The position numbers and the translations under genes were made by a program. From NCBI RefSeq assembly GCF_001455965.1, contig NZ_LKKO01000024.1:21033-85032 (forward strand): a stretch of DNA of 64,000 nt, in the 5' to 3' direction. Below the pieces are notes generated by a model. That model did no database searches. It was not told the origin of the DNA and saw only the letters and a program-made list of their open reading frames with translations. Each line of letters opens with the position of its first letter. Positions within the stretch are counted from its first letter, which is position 1. This DNA is from Methylobacterium sp. GXS13 (GTDB lineage: Bacteria > Pseudomonadota > Alphaproteobacteria > Rhizobiales > Beijerinckiaceae). This document shows, in pieces, positions 42,915 to 51,639 of the stretch.

Positions 42915-44618
42915 TCACGCAGCCCGCATGGTGGCGAGGAAGCGGCCGACCTCGGCCGAGAGCTGCTCGGACTGGCGCGACAGGCCGGTCGCCGCCGAGA
43001 GGACGTTGCCGGCCGCTTCGCCGGTCTGCTCGGCAGCCCCCGCGACCCCGACGATGTTGCCGGTCACCTCCTTTGTCCCGGCGGTGGCCTGGGCGATGTT
43101 GCGCACGATCTCCTGCGTCGCCGCCCCCTGCTGCTCCACCGCCGCGGCGATCGAGCTCGCCACCCCGTTGATCTCACGGATCCGGTTCGTGATCGTGCCG
43201 ATCGCGCCCACTGCCTCGCCGGTCACGCCCTGGATCCGGCCGATCTGGCCCGCGATCTCCTCAGTCGCCTTGGCGGTCTGGCCGGCGAGTTCCTTGACCT
43301 CGGTGGCGACGACGGCGAAGCCCCGTCCCGCCTCGCCCGCACGCGCCGCCTCGATCGTGGCGTTGAGGGCCAGCAGGTTGGTCTGGCTGGCGATCGCCGA
43401 GATCATCTGCATCACGTCGCCGATCCGGCTGGCCGCCGCGCTCAGCTCGGCCACGAGGGCGGCGGTCTGGTCGGCCTCGCCGACCGCCTTCTGGGCCAGG
43501 TCGCTCGAACCCTGCACCTGCCGGCCGATCTCCCGGATGGAGCTGCCGAGCTCCTCGGTGGCGGCCGCGACCGTGGTGACGTTGACCGCAGCCTCTTCGG
43601 CCGCCGCCGCCACCGTGCCGGACTGGCTGCCGGCCTCCTGGGCGATATCGGTCATCGCCCGGGCGGTGGCCTGCAATTCGGTCGCCGACGACGCGACCTG
43701 CTCGACGATGCCGGCGACCGCCTGCTCGAAGCTCTGGGCCAGGTCCAGCCGGGCCCGCCTGCGCGCGGCGGCGGCGGCGATGTCGGCGGCCCGCTTGCGC
43801 TCGGCCTCCTCGGCGGCGGTGCGGGCGACGCTCGCCTTGATGCCCTCGACGGCGCGCCCGACGGCGCCGATCTCGTCGCCGCGCTGCGCCTCCGCGATGG
43901 TGGCGTCGATCTCGCCCTTCGCCATGCGCTCCAGGACGGCGACGAGGCTCCCGAGCGGCCGCGTCACGCCGAACACGATGATGGCAGCCGAGAGGCTGAG
44001 GGCGGCGAGCAGGCCGGCCACCGCAGAACCGATCAGGACCAGCTTGGCTTGCTTGGCCGCGGCCTCGGTGGCGTTCTTGCCGTCGGCGAGCCGCGCATCG
44101 ACCCGCCCCTCGTAGACCCGTGCGGTCTCTTCGAACCGCTTCGCGATCGGTTTACTGGTCTCCATGGCCAGCTGCGTCGCGGCACCGCGATCATCCCTGA
44201 GGGCGAGGGCGTTGGACCTGTCCAGGACGTCATAATACGCGCGCGCGATCGTTCCGATCTCCAGCAGCAGATCCCGGACCTCCTTCTTCAAGGATCCCGC
44301 AGCCAGCGTCTGGATGTTGTCGGCCGTGCGTTTCACCGCCGCCTTGTACGTCGTCTCGAAATCCGAACGTTCGTTGGCCGGCCGGCCGATGAGGAGGTTG
44401 CGATTCATGAGGCCGGCCGTCTGGAAGTCCTGGCGCACCTCCGCGAACGCCTCCAGCCGCGCGACGTAATAATCCACCAGAACGTGATTCCGCTCGGTAA
44501 TGTCGCCCAGTATATTGAGCGTATAGTATATCATGCCGACGCTTATGAGCGCCATGATCAGAAGCGGAACGGACATCTTGTAGGAGATTTTGTATCTTCC
44601 CAAGATCCACATCTGCAC
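42915..44618 (-). CDS. Methyl-accepting chemotaxis protein, two membrane segments
   Basis: The 567-residue receptor has TM1 at about residues 15-35 ([20 protein letters not shown]), a helical periplasmic ligand domain of about 150 residues that looks like a four-helix bundle, TM2 near 190-212, a HAMP region ([18 protein letters not shown]) and a signalling domain with the tip [20 protein letters not shown]. The start is a GTG at 44618 with GGGAG 5 bases upstream; ATG 44612 is close by. No che genes flank it, so it is an orphan receptor. Ligand unknown. Confidence 0.94.
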   Translation of the reverse strand: MQMWILGRYKISYKMSVPLLIMALISVGMIYYTLNILGDITERNHVLVDYYVARLEAFAEVRQDFQTAGLMNRNLLIGRPANERSDFETTYKAAVKRTADNIQTLAAGSLKKEVRDLLLEIGTIARAYYDVLDRSNALALRDDRGAATQLAMETSKPIAKRFEETARVYEGRVDARLADGKNATEAAAKQAKLVLIGSAVAGLLAALSLSAAIIVFGVTRPLGSLVAVLERMAKGEIDATIAEAQRGDEIGAVGRAVEGIKASVARTAAEEAERKRAADIAAAAARRRARLDLAQSFEQAVAGIVEQVASSATELQATARAMTDIAQEAGSQSGTVAAAAEEAAVNVTTVAAATEELGSSIREIGRQVQGSSDLAQKAVGEADQTAALVAELSAAASRIGDVMQMISAIASQTNLLALNATIEAARAGEAGRGFAVVATEVKELAGQTAKATEEIAGQIGRIQGVTGEAVGAIGTITNRIREINGVASSIAAAVEQQGAATQEIVRNIAQATAGTKEVTGNIVGVAGAAEQTGEAAGNVLSAATGLSRQSEQLSAEVGRFLATMRAA

Positions 44619-45143
44619 AATCGCTCCCGACCCCGATCACATCAGTTTAAAATCTCGATGCAAAATTTATCAAGTGGCTTGACACAAACATTTGTTGCGA
44701 ATCAGTATGTGTTCAGCACATGCAAAATCAATGGTTTTGGAAACTATGGAGCTCAGCGAATATGCCACTTGCGGATGAGCTACTGACAAAGACCGGAATT
44801 TATCGATGAACCATTCGGGGCGATGACACGGGACCGGAACGAAAATGCGTACCCTGCCCCCCGATCGGTCGACGGAGGCGCGTCATGTCCCAGGGACCGG
44901 TCACGGAGCCCCCAGCCCATTCGGCCGCATGCCGGCCGACGCCGTCAGCGATGGGCCGGCATGCGGCGTCGGACGGAGCGCGGGTTTCCCGGTCCGCGGG
45001 GTCGAATCAAGATCCATTTCGGCGCCGGGCCAAGCTCGTGGAAACTCAATAAAAATCACTATAGCGCGTATTTTTATTGATTGTTCGCGAGCAGACAGAC
45101 TGATAGATTTGCAACTTAACGCTTGACAGGGAATCCACCTGCC
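44619..45143. promoter_or_regulatory. Divergent non-coding region with two inverted repeats
   Basis: The region separates the chemoreceptor gene from the small forward genes. It contains a 14-bp perfect inverted repeat GCCGCATGCCGGCC (44924-44937) / GGCCGGCATGCGGC (44954-44967) with a 16-base loop, and a 10-bp perfect one, CAATAAAAAT (45047-45056) / ATTTTTATTG (45070-45079), spacer 13. The second is strikingly AT-rich for this genome. No open frame here looks coding. Confidence 0.5.
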
Positions 45144-45449
45144 GTGTCCTCCACAGAAAGCGAGACCAGCGAACGGAGCGCAAGTTTGGCCCTGGATATG
45201 GTCGGCCGCGCCTATCTCGCTTTGGCCCTCCTCTACGAGACGGCGCATCCGGGCGAGTTCGAAAGCGCCCAGCAGAAGATCCGGGCGTTCGTCGAGGACA
45301 ATTTCCGCATCATTCAAGAGACCAGCGGCCGCGAAACACTGGCCGCCGGCACGGTCGAGGGTGCGGCCCACCTCGTGAACAGCGTGCTGGTCGAGGTCGA
45401 GACCAAGATCGCCACGATGATCCGGCCGACGCGATACATGCGCGGCTGA
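45144..45449 (+). CDS. Small protein of unknown function, tandem paralogue 1
   Basis: The product of about 101 residues is soluble and helical, with SASLALDMVGRAYLALALLY near the N-terminus and PGEFESAQQKIRAFVEDNF after it. The neighbour at 45624-45932 shares the pattern SA..AL....RAY.ALA..YE...PG....K....F, so the two arose by duplication. The start is uncertain: GTG 45144 (AGGGA 11 bases upstream), TTG 45123 or ATG 45198. The genes lie downstream of two inverted repeats. I do not recognise the family. Confidence 0.65.
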   Translation: MSSTESETSERSASLALDMVGRAYLALALLYETAHPGEFESAQQKIRAFVEDNFRIIQETSGRETLAAGTVEGAAHLVNSVLVEVETKIATMIRPTRYMRG

Positions 45450-45623
45450 ACGCGGCCCGCGGATTGGTCTTGCCGATCGTGCGACTGTTGCCGTTGAGCC
45501 ATGAGCTCGCAATAAATGTCGCGCCACACTTCAGTGACGACAATTGACGTGAATGGAAGCGTCGACAGTGTTGATAAGGCATGTTACCCCCAGATAACGG
45601 GTGGAAACTAGTTTATCGACGCT

Positions 45624-45932
45624 ATGAAAAGCAGCGATGATTTCAACCAGAGCTCACGCAGCGCAGATGTTGCGCTCGAGGTTTTGGTGCGCGCCTATCA
45701 TGCCTTGGCAGTCGTCTATGAACTCTCGAGTCCCGGAGCCTACCTGGCACTTCATGGGAAAATGATGCCGTACCTGCTGGACAGCTTCCAGGATGGGGCG
45801 GCGGCGCAATCCGGCGACCCGCAAATCACCGAACTGTTCAGTGCCGCGCTGGAGCGGGTGCGCTGCGCCCTCGACGACGTCCAATGCGACGTGTCGGCGG
45901 TCCGGACGCGGAACGGCGAGCGCGATCACTGA
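45624..45932 (+). CDS. Small protein of unknown function, tandem paralogue 2
   Basis: The 102-residue product has SADVALEVLVRAYHALAVVY followed by ELSSPGAYLALHGKMMPYLL, clearly related to the preceding small gene over its first half; the second halves differ. It is soluble and helical. The ATG at 45624 lacks a good Shine-Dalgarno sequence, and the 174-base gap before it is AT-rich, so it may have its own promoter. No family recognised. Confidence 0.65.
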   Translation: MKSSDDFNQSSRSADVALEVLVRAYHALAVVYELSSPGAYLALHGKMMPYLLDSFQDGAAAQSGDPQITELFSAALERVRCALDDVQCDVSAVRTRNGERDH

Positions 45933-46049
45933 CGGACCCAGCTGGCCGCGCGCTGGGAGCCGCGTCCCGAAAGGTGGCTGCCGGCTTTCGGGGTGCGGCC
46001 CATCCCGGCGTCAGGGGCGAGCCCGAATGCACCGCTCGCAGGAACGGCC

Positions 46050-47075
46050 CTAGCGCGCCGGCCGCAACAGCGGCCCCGGCCCGAGCAGGAGGCGTGGTGC
46101 CCCATCCCCCTCGGGCGCGCGGTCCGGGACGAGCCGCGCCAGCTTGGCCGCCAGGGTCTCGGACAGGATGTGCCGCCAGGCCCGGGGCGCGTGGAGCAGC
46201 TCGCGCAGGGCGGCCGCGTAGCCGTGGGAGCGCCGGCGGTCGAGGACGCGGCGGTGCTGCCATTTCCGCATCGTGGCGTCGCGATGGGCCCGCAGGGCCT
46301 TGCGGGCGTCCGGCGCGAGCCCCGACCGGGCGATCATCGCGTCGTCGAAGGTGATGATCGCCCCCAGATCGTCGGTCCGGTGCTGGGCGCTCAGCGAATC
46401 CGCGCGCTCGATCGCGACGTAGCCGCAGGGTGCCGTCACGGCGAACACGGCGCCCGCCGCCAGGGCCTCGACATAGAGGGCGTAATCCTCGCCGAGCCGC
46501 AGCCGTTCGTCGTAGCGCAGGCCGTGGCGCTGCAGGAACGACCGGCGCATGATCGGCTTGAGGAACCCGAGTTCCCGCCGGCGCTCGCCCGCGCGTCCGA
46601 TGTTGCCGGCGACGAAGGCCGCGAGCGAGAGCCGCAGCGGCTGGCCGGGCCCGGTCACGAGGCCGGCGACGGTGCCCGGGGCGTTGCCCCGGACCAGGAC
46701 GATGTCGTCGGCGATCAGGTCCCAGGTGCGAGGGGCGGCCAGGAGCCGGCCCAGGCGCCCATCCAAAAAATAATCGTCGGCGTCGAGGACGCAGAGGAGC
46801 CGCGCGGTCGCGACCGCCAGGGCGGCGTTGCGCGCGGCCGCCGGCCCGGCATTGCGCGTCAGCCGCAGCAGCTTCAGCCGGCCCGAGCCGTCGCCGGCGG
46901 CCTCGGCGGCCGCACTGGTCCGGTCCGTGGAGGCGTCGTCGACGACGATGACCTCCGCGACCTCCGGCTGCCGCAGGGCCGAGGCGACCGCGGTCGCGAT
47001 GGTGGCCTCGGCGTTGCGCGCTGCGATGATGACGCAGACATCCGCTCCGTCGGGCTGGGCCTGGACGCTTCGCAC
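46050..47075 (-). CDS. Glycosyltransferase family 2 (ExoU/ExoO-like)
   Basis: The 341-residue protein has a GT-A domain with VCVIIAARNAEATIATAVAS, VIVVDDASTDRTSAAAEAAG, the DxD segment CVLDADDYFLDGRLG and FLQRHGLRYDERLRLGEDYA, a region typical of succinoglycan glucosyltransferases such as ExoU. No membrane span. The start is a GTG at 47075 with GGAG 7 bases upstream. The protein encoded at 53023-54054 shares the LGYLKP/RHGLRYD/GEDF region, so the two are paralogues. Confidence 0.88.
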   Translation of the reverse strand: MRSVQAQPDGADVCVIIAARNAEATIATAVASALRQPEVAEVIVVDDASTDRTSAAAEAAGDGSGRLKLLRLTRNAGPAAARNAALAVATARLLCVLDADDYFLDGRLGRLLAAPRTWDLIADDIVLVRGNAPGTVAGLVTGPGQPLRLSLAAFVAGNIGRAGERRRELGFLKPIMRRSFLQRHGLRYDERLRLGEDYALYVEALAAGAVFAVTAPCGYVAIERADSLSAQHRTDDLGAIITFDDAMIARSGLAPDARKALRAHRDATMRKWQHRRVLDRRRSHGYAAALRELLHAPRAWRHILSETLAAKLARLVPDRAPEGDGAPRLLLGPGPLLRPAR

Positions 47076-47275
47076 CGGACAACTCCAAACGCCTTCGGCC
47101 GGCGGGGCCGGACGACCATTCCGCAGGCTAGGCAGCCCGCGCGCGAGACGCGAGATCGTCCAAAAGGAGGGTTCGGGCGCCGGGTCCGCTCGTCCGAAAG
47201 ATCCCGGCTCCGCCGACCGGTCGCGTCGATACTCCCGCCGGACTGCCCGAATGCGCTTCAGGCGAGGATGTGAGC

Positions 47276-48112
47276 ATGACGAGACCGCGCCGCCCGATCC
47301 GCCGCGCCTGCCTGGCGACCGTCCTGATTCTGCCGGCCCTGCCGGCCATGGCCGGGGACGACGCCCCCAAACCCGCCGGCCCGGCCCCGGCCTTCCAGGG
47401 CGGCGGCTCCTTCGTCGAGACCTTCGCCAGCCTCGGCGACCGGCGCTGGTACGTGTCCGATGGCTGGGTCAACGGCGATCACCAGGGCTGCACGTGGTCG
47501 CGCCAGCGCGTCCAGATCCCGACGCCGGGGGAACTGACCCTCAGTCTGACCGACAGCCCCTACAAGGACCGCGCCTTCAGCTGCGCCGAGATCCAGACCA
47601 AGGCGCGCTACGGCTACGGCACCTACGAGATCCGGATGCGCGTGGGCGCGGCCTCGGGTCTCGTCTCGGCGTTCTTCACCTATAACGGCCCGGAGGACGG
47701 CGACCGCAGCACCAACGACGAGATCGACTTCGAATTCCTGGGCAAGGACCCGAAGGGCGTCCAGCTCAACTACTTCACCGGCGGCGCCGGCGAGCACGAG
47801 ACCGTCGAGAGCCTCGGCTTCGACGCCTCGACCACCATGGCCGATTACGCGCTGGAATGGCTGCCCGACCGCCTGCGCTGGTCGGTCAACGGCCGGCTGC
47901 TGCGCGAGGTGCGAGCCCGGCCCGACAAGCCGATCCCGTCGCATCCCGGCAAGATCATGCTCTCCATCTGGATCGGCCAGGGCCGGGACATCGAATCCTG
48001 GCTCGGGCCGGCGCGCTACCCGGGCCGGCCGATCGCCGCCACCTTCGAGCGCATCGCCTTCACCAAGCTGGGCGACCCGTGCGGCTTCAAGGGTTCGATC
48101 GCCTGCCGGTAG
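47276..48112 (+). CDS. Secreted glycoside hydrolase family 16 endo-beta-glycanase (ExoK-like)
   Basis: The 278-residue enzyme has a signal peptide (ACLATVLILPALPAMAG, cleavage near residue 27) and a GH16 jelly-roll. The catalytic motif is DEIDFEFLG with Glu149 as nucleophile, Asp151 and Glu153 as acid/base. Other conserved parts are GYGTYEIRMRVGAASGLVSA and the C-terminal HPGKIMLSIWIG. ExoK and ExsH of Sinorhizobium are the functional models: they cut nascent succinoglycan. GAGGA lies 7 bases before ATG 47276. It lies next to a GT2 gene and near the priming transferase. Confidence 0.93.
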   Translation: MTRPRRPIRRACLATVLILPALPAMAGDDAPKPAGPAPAFQGGGSFVETFASLGDRRWYVSDGWVNGDHQGCTWSRQRVQIPTPGELTLSLTDSPYKDRAFSCAEIQTKARYGYGTYEIRMRVGAASGLVSAFFTYNGPEDGDRSTNDEIDFEFLGKDPKGVQLNYFTGGAGEHETVESLGFDASTTMADYALEWLPDRLRWSVNGRLLREVRARPDKPIPSHPGKIMLSIWIGQGRDIESWLGPARYPGRPIAATFERIAFTKLGDPCGFKGSIACR

Positions 48113-48235
48113 GGTGGTCCCCACCGGCTGGATCGGCTCCGCGGGCGCGCGCGCATCGCCGTGCGCGCCCGTCGCGCGTCCGGCCGAGGATGGCAGGACG
48201 GGGCGTGGTGGCGCAGGCTGCCCATTTGCGGAACG

Positions 48236-48254
48236 CTAACGAAGCGTTAACCAT
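48236..48254. promoter_or_regulatory. CtrA-like box
   Basis: CTAA-CGAAGCG-TTAA followed by CCAT fits TTAA-N7-TTAA with one mismatch. The overlapping AACGCT/AGCGTT inverted repeat (48232-48248) adds symmetry. It lies 45 bases before the ATG of the short membrane ORF at 48299. Confidence 0.4.
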
Positions 48255-48298
48255 ATCCCCGGCAGGCTGAGGCCCGCGGTCACTGCGGGGCCCCTACG

Positions 48299-48400
48299 AT
48301 GTCCGGGTACAGTCTTCTCGTCGCACTCTATGCCGTCGGTTTCGTGGAGTTCTGGCGCCTGTGCGTGCTGGCCCCCGCGGCGCATGACGATCCGGCCTGA
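48299..48400 (+). CDS. Possible 33-residue single-span membrane peptide
   Basis: ATG at 48299 opens a short frame encoding a hydrophobic helix (YSLLVALYAVGFVEFWRL) and a short tail, with high third-position GC. It is convergent with the priming sugar transferase gene, 12 bases from its stop, and has a CtrA-like box 45 bases upstream. There is no clear Shine-Dalgarno sequence. It may be real or chance. Confidence 0.3.
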   Translation: MSGYSLLVALYAVGFVEFWRLCVLAPAAHDDPA

Positions 48401-48412
48401 CGGGCGCGGATT

Positions 48413-49150
48413 TCAGCGGCTGCCGCGCTGGCGCAGCACCGCCGGCAGGGTGCGCAGCAGGATCGCGAAATCCCTTCGCAGGCTCCAGCGGCTGGCATAA
48501 TCCAGATCCAGCGCCACACGCTCGGCATAGGTGGTGTCCGAGCGCCCCGAGACCTGCCACAGCCCGGTCAGCCCCGGCGGGACCGAGAAACAGGCCGCGA
48601 ACGCCGTGCCGTAGCGGGCGACCTCGCCCTGCACGATCGGGCGCGGCCCGACCAGGCTCATCTCCCCGCACAGCACGTTCCAGAGCTGGGGCAGCTCGTC
48701 CAGCGAGGTCTTGCGAAGAACCTGGCCGAGGCTCGTCACCCGGGGATCCCGGGTCAGCTTGTGCGTCGCCTCCCACTCGGCCCGGGCGTCCGGATGCGCC
48801 GCGAGATGCCCGGCCAGGATCGCGTCGCCGTCCGGAACCATCGAGCGGAATTTCAGGCATCCGAAGGGACGCCCGTGCCGGCCGAGCCGCATGTGCCGGA
48901 AGATCGGGGCGCGTCCGTCGCTGCCCCAGATCAGCAGGGCGATGAACAGCAGCAGCGGCAGCAGCAGACACAGGGCCGTCAACGCGACCGCGGTATCGAG
49001 CGCACGCTTCGTCGTCCAGCCGAGCCGGAGCCGGAATCGCACGGGGGATGCGACCGGCAATGTGTTGACCAACGCTTCGTTGATCGTCTCGACCATATGG
49101 TGCGGCGACGATGGGGTGATGGAGGTGGGGGTTCCAACCGGGCGCAGCAT
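48413..49150 (-). CDS. Undecaprenyl-phosphate sugar phosphotransferase (ExoY-type priming enzyme)
   Basis: The 245-residue protein is the small (PssE/ExoY) form of the bacterial sugar transferase family: one N-terminal membrane hairpin (TAVALTALCLLLPLLLFIAL), then RHGRPFGCLKFRSM, TSLDELPQLWNVLCGEMSLV, GPRPIVQGEVARYG and PPGLTGLWQVSGRS. It loads the first sugar-1-phosphate onto the lipid carrier to start the polysaccharide repeat. ATG 49150 has GAGGAG 8 bases upstream. It is surrounded by genes of the succinoglycan-like set. Confidence 0.94.
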   Translation of the reverse strand: MLRPVGTPTSITPSSPHHMVETINEALVNTLPVASPVRFRLRLGWTTKRALDTAVALTALCLLLPLLLFIALLIWGSDGRAPIFRHMRLGRHGRPFGCLKFRSMVPDGDAILAGHLAAHPDARAEWEATHKLTRDPRVTSLGQVLRKTSLDELPQLWNVLCGEMSLVGPRPIVQGEVARYGTAFAACFSVPPGLTGLWQVSGRSDTTYAERVALDLDYASRWSLRRDFAILLRTLPAVLRQRGSR

Positions 49151-49352
49151 GGCGGCGGCTCCTCACTCGGTGCGAAAGGTGCAAGAGACAGTGCGCGATG
49201 TGATCGAAAGCGGGGATTCCAAGCGGCCGGACAGGAAGCCGCCGGGACTGGACAAATATTGGGCACGTGAATGGCTGGAGATATTGGCACGTCCGGGGAC
49301 TCGCGTGTTACAACTGCACATAGCCGGCCGAATCGCCAGTGGAGATAAGTAA

Positions 49353-49505
49353 TTGCTGGTCCTACTGGTCTTCGCTGCCCTGATCGGCGGCGCGGCGGGC
49401 TTCGCGTTGGGCCTGCTGCAGGGCTGGCTGGCCGCGCTGCTGGCAGCCCAGGCCGGGGCTGCATGCGCCGTGGGCTTGGTCATCCTGCTCGGGATGCGCC
49501 GGTGA
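49353..49505 (+). CDS. Small hydrophobic protein, 50 residues (TTG start)
   Basis: A TTG at 49353, with GGAG 8 bases upstream, opens a frame of about 50 residues with two hydrophobic segments (VLLVFAALIGGAAGFALGLL and LAALLAAQAGAACAVGLVIL) and a short Arg end. Third positions are strongly GC. It is probably an inner-membrane miniprotein, divergent from the ExoY-like gene. No family recognised. Confidence 0.5.
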   Translation: MLVLLVFAALIGGAAGFALGLLQGWLAALLAAQAGAACAVGLVILLGMRR

Positions 49506-49834
49506 GCGTCGCGAATCGGTCGGACCGTGCGGCCGGACATCGCGCAGCGACGCCCCGAGGCTGCCTGCGGCCGGGAGCGCCGCAGGATATCGCATCTTCC
49601 GCGGGCCGGCGTATGTGAGCGATGACCGTTCACATCAGTGTTCCACCCGGAATCGGACGGGCCATCGCGATCATACCCCACTTCGATATTGTTAAACAAC
49701 CCTAAACGGTGCCTCGCCAATGCCGAATACAGCAATGCGGCAGATGTTCGAGCGGCCTTGCCTACGCCGATCGAGGTAGGCCGCCCTCGCACAGGGACGG
49801 CCTAGACAGCGGGATCGACGCGGACGAGGCGTGC
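49506..49834. promoter_or_regulatory. Intergenic region before the acyltransferase gene
   Basis: Around 49680 an AT-rich block reads CTTCGATATTGTTAAACAAC and contains TTGTT-A-AACAA symmetry. It overlaps a further loose CtrA-like match, TTAA-N7-TAAA (49692-49706). The 12-mer TTCGATATTGTT also occurs upstream of the exoF-like gene (33052-33063). No gene seen. Confidence 0.4.
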
Positions 49835-50914
49835 ATGAATCCGGCAGAGCGCCGTATCCTCGGGTTCGACGGCCTGCGGGCTGTGGCCTTCCTGATGGTC
49901 TTCGTGAGCCACAAGGTGCCGAGCCCGCGCACCGAGGCGGCCGGCAGCGCCGGGGTCTGGCTGTTCTTCGTGCTGAGCGGCTTCCTGATCGTCCGCATCC
50001 TCGCGGCATCCCGCGCACGCATCGAGGCCGGCGCGGCGACGCCGATGGACAGCGTGCGGGCGTTCTACCGGAACCGATTCGCCCGCATCGTGCCGGTCTA
50101 TTACGTCTTCCTGTTCGTGCTCTACGCGACCCCGCTGGGCGGCCCGCTGCACCTCGGTGACGAAGCGTTCAAGCTCTCGACCTGGCTGTACGCGACGAAT
50201 GTCTACATCGAGCGGCACGGCTGGGGGACGGAACTCGGGCACCTCTGGAGCTTGGCGGTCGAGCAGCAATTCTACCTGCTGTTCGCGCCGGCGGCCCTGT
50301 TCCTGCCGCGGCGCCATCTTGCGGCACTGTGCGGCGCGCTCGTCGGTGCCAGCGTGCTGATGCATGTCGCCCTGTGGTCGAGCGGCGCTTCGCGGGTGAG
50401 CTTGGACGTCGACACCCTGGCCAATCTCGGGCTGATCGCGCTCGGCGGCCTGGCCGGGCTGCGCGCGCCGCCCCTGCCGGGATGGCTCCGGAGCGATGCC
50501 GCACTGGTCGCCGTGCTGGCCCTGTTCCTGACCCTGCCGCCCCTGGCCGGGGAGACCGGCCGATGGCTGCTCGTCGGGCGCCTGAGCGGGGGGCTCGCGG
50601 CGCTCTTGCTGCTGCAGATCGTTCAAGCCCCGGAAAGCCGCGTGGTGGCGCTCCTGGACAGCGTCTGGCTACGCCGGATCGGCGTGATCAGCTACGGCGC
50701 TTACCTGTTCCACGTGCCCCTGCACGCGGACCACCTGCTGTCGGCGCTCGGGCTGCCCCTCGCCGCGCCGCGCTCTATCACCCTGGGGCTCGATCTGGCG
50801 CTGACCCTGCTGCTGGCGGAGGCCTCGTGGCGGCTCCTCGAATCCCCGGCCCGCCGGATCCTGCGGGCCCCGACGCGGACGGTTCGGCGACCCGCGCCGA
50901 TCACGCCGCTGTAG
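49835..50914 (+). CDS. Acyltransferase family 3 membrane protein (OafA/ExoZ-like)
   Basis: The 359-residue protein has about ten membrane segments. The family start RRILGFDGLRAVAFLMVFVS places the conserved residues early: RA in LRA, and His in VSHKV. The N-terminal region continues AGVWLFFVLSGFLIVRILAA and YRNRFARIVPVYYVF. Such enzymes O-acetylate or succinylate polysaccharide sugars (ExoZ, OafA); this one is a good candidate for decorating the exopolysaccharide. The ATG at 49835 starts the conserved block; earlier starts in the frame are unlikely. Confidence 0.9.
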   Translation: MNPAERRILGFDGLRAVAFLMVFVSHKVPSPRTEAAGSAGVWLFFVLSGFLIVRILAASRARIEAGAATPMDSVRAFYRNRFARIVPVYYVFLFVLYATPLGGPLHLGDEAFKLSTWLYATNVYIERHGWGTELGHLWSLAVEQQFYLLFAPAALFLPRRHLAALCGALVGASVLMHVALWSSGASRVSLDVDTLANLGLIALGGLAGLRAPPLPGWLRSDAALVAVLALFLTLPPLAGETGRWLLVGRLSGGLAALLLLQIVQAPESRVVALLDSVWLRRIGVISYGAYLFHVPLHADHLLSALGLPLAAPRSITLGLDLALTLLLAEASWRLLESPARRILRAPTRTVRRPAPITPL

Positions 50915-51639
50915 AGGTCAGGGTTCCGACAGGTCCGTGACCATTTGCGGGTGCAGGCAGCGCCCTGCCTCACCGAAGCACCGCCCCGATACCCCCGCAG
51001 GCGCGGCCGTGTCCGAGGCGAGCCGACCGCGGCCGCACCACCACAAGGACCGGCATCGGATTTCGGATCCGGATTCGGCGGCCCCTCCATGGAGCAGCCG
51101 GCGATGGCCGAACGCCCCGGACCGCCCAAGTGGATAAAGAATGTTTCCTGCCGCAACCGGAAGATGCACAGCAAAATCCGGAAATCCTACAGATACGCCA
51201 GGATAAACCCACGGCCAGACCCGAATTTTACCCCGGACACATCTTGCCTTGACTCGACAAAGCTTCACGGTCTTTATAACAGACAGCGAGGCGAGGAGCC
51301 GCAAAGCGGCTCGTCCTGGATCATGATGATCCTGCGCGCGACTTCGGCACAACATTTCCCGTCCGCGATCCCGTCCGGGTGGGCCTCACCCAGCGCAAGC
51401 CTCCGAGGCGCACACCGGGCGTCGCAGCGGCTCCCTCGTGGATGCTGACGCGGGCGCATCGAAGCGCGGGGGGATCACAACCTCGCGCGGGCTTCGAGCC
51501 TCAGGTGCCCTCGATCATGCCGCGCGCCATCGGCTGGGCGGATCGCCGCGTCCGATGACCGCCCACAGGTCTTTCATCGCGCATGGCGCGCGGCATCCGT
51601 GCCCGCGCGGCCGGAGCGGAACGGTTCGGAGGCGAAGCG
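50915..51639. other. Gene-free interval of 725 bases
   Basis: Open frames on both strands have poor codon bias and no supported start. The middle part (51120-51290) is AT-richer, including TTGACT at 51249 and TATAAC about 20 bases later, which is only a weak promoter-like pair. I see no RNA gene or strong hairpin. Confidence 0.4.

Noticed and set aside
49281..49298. TTGGCACG as a sigma-54 -24 element
   Set aside because: No GC/TTGCA-like -12 element follows at the correct spacing.
49149..49352. A 67-codon plus-strand frame starting inside the start codon of the ExoY-like gene
   Set aside because: The minus-strand start at 49150 has a strong GAGGAG site; the plus-strand frame has lower third-position GC, no Shine-Dalgarno sequence, and would overlap the opposite gene's start.
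51249..51276. TTGACT...TATAAC as a promoter
   Set aside because: The spacing of about 20 bases is too long for a confident sigma-70 promoter.
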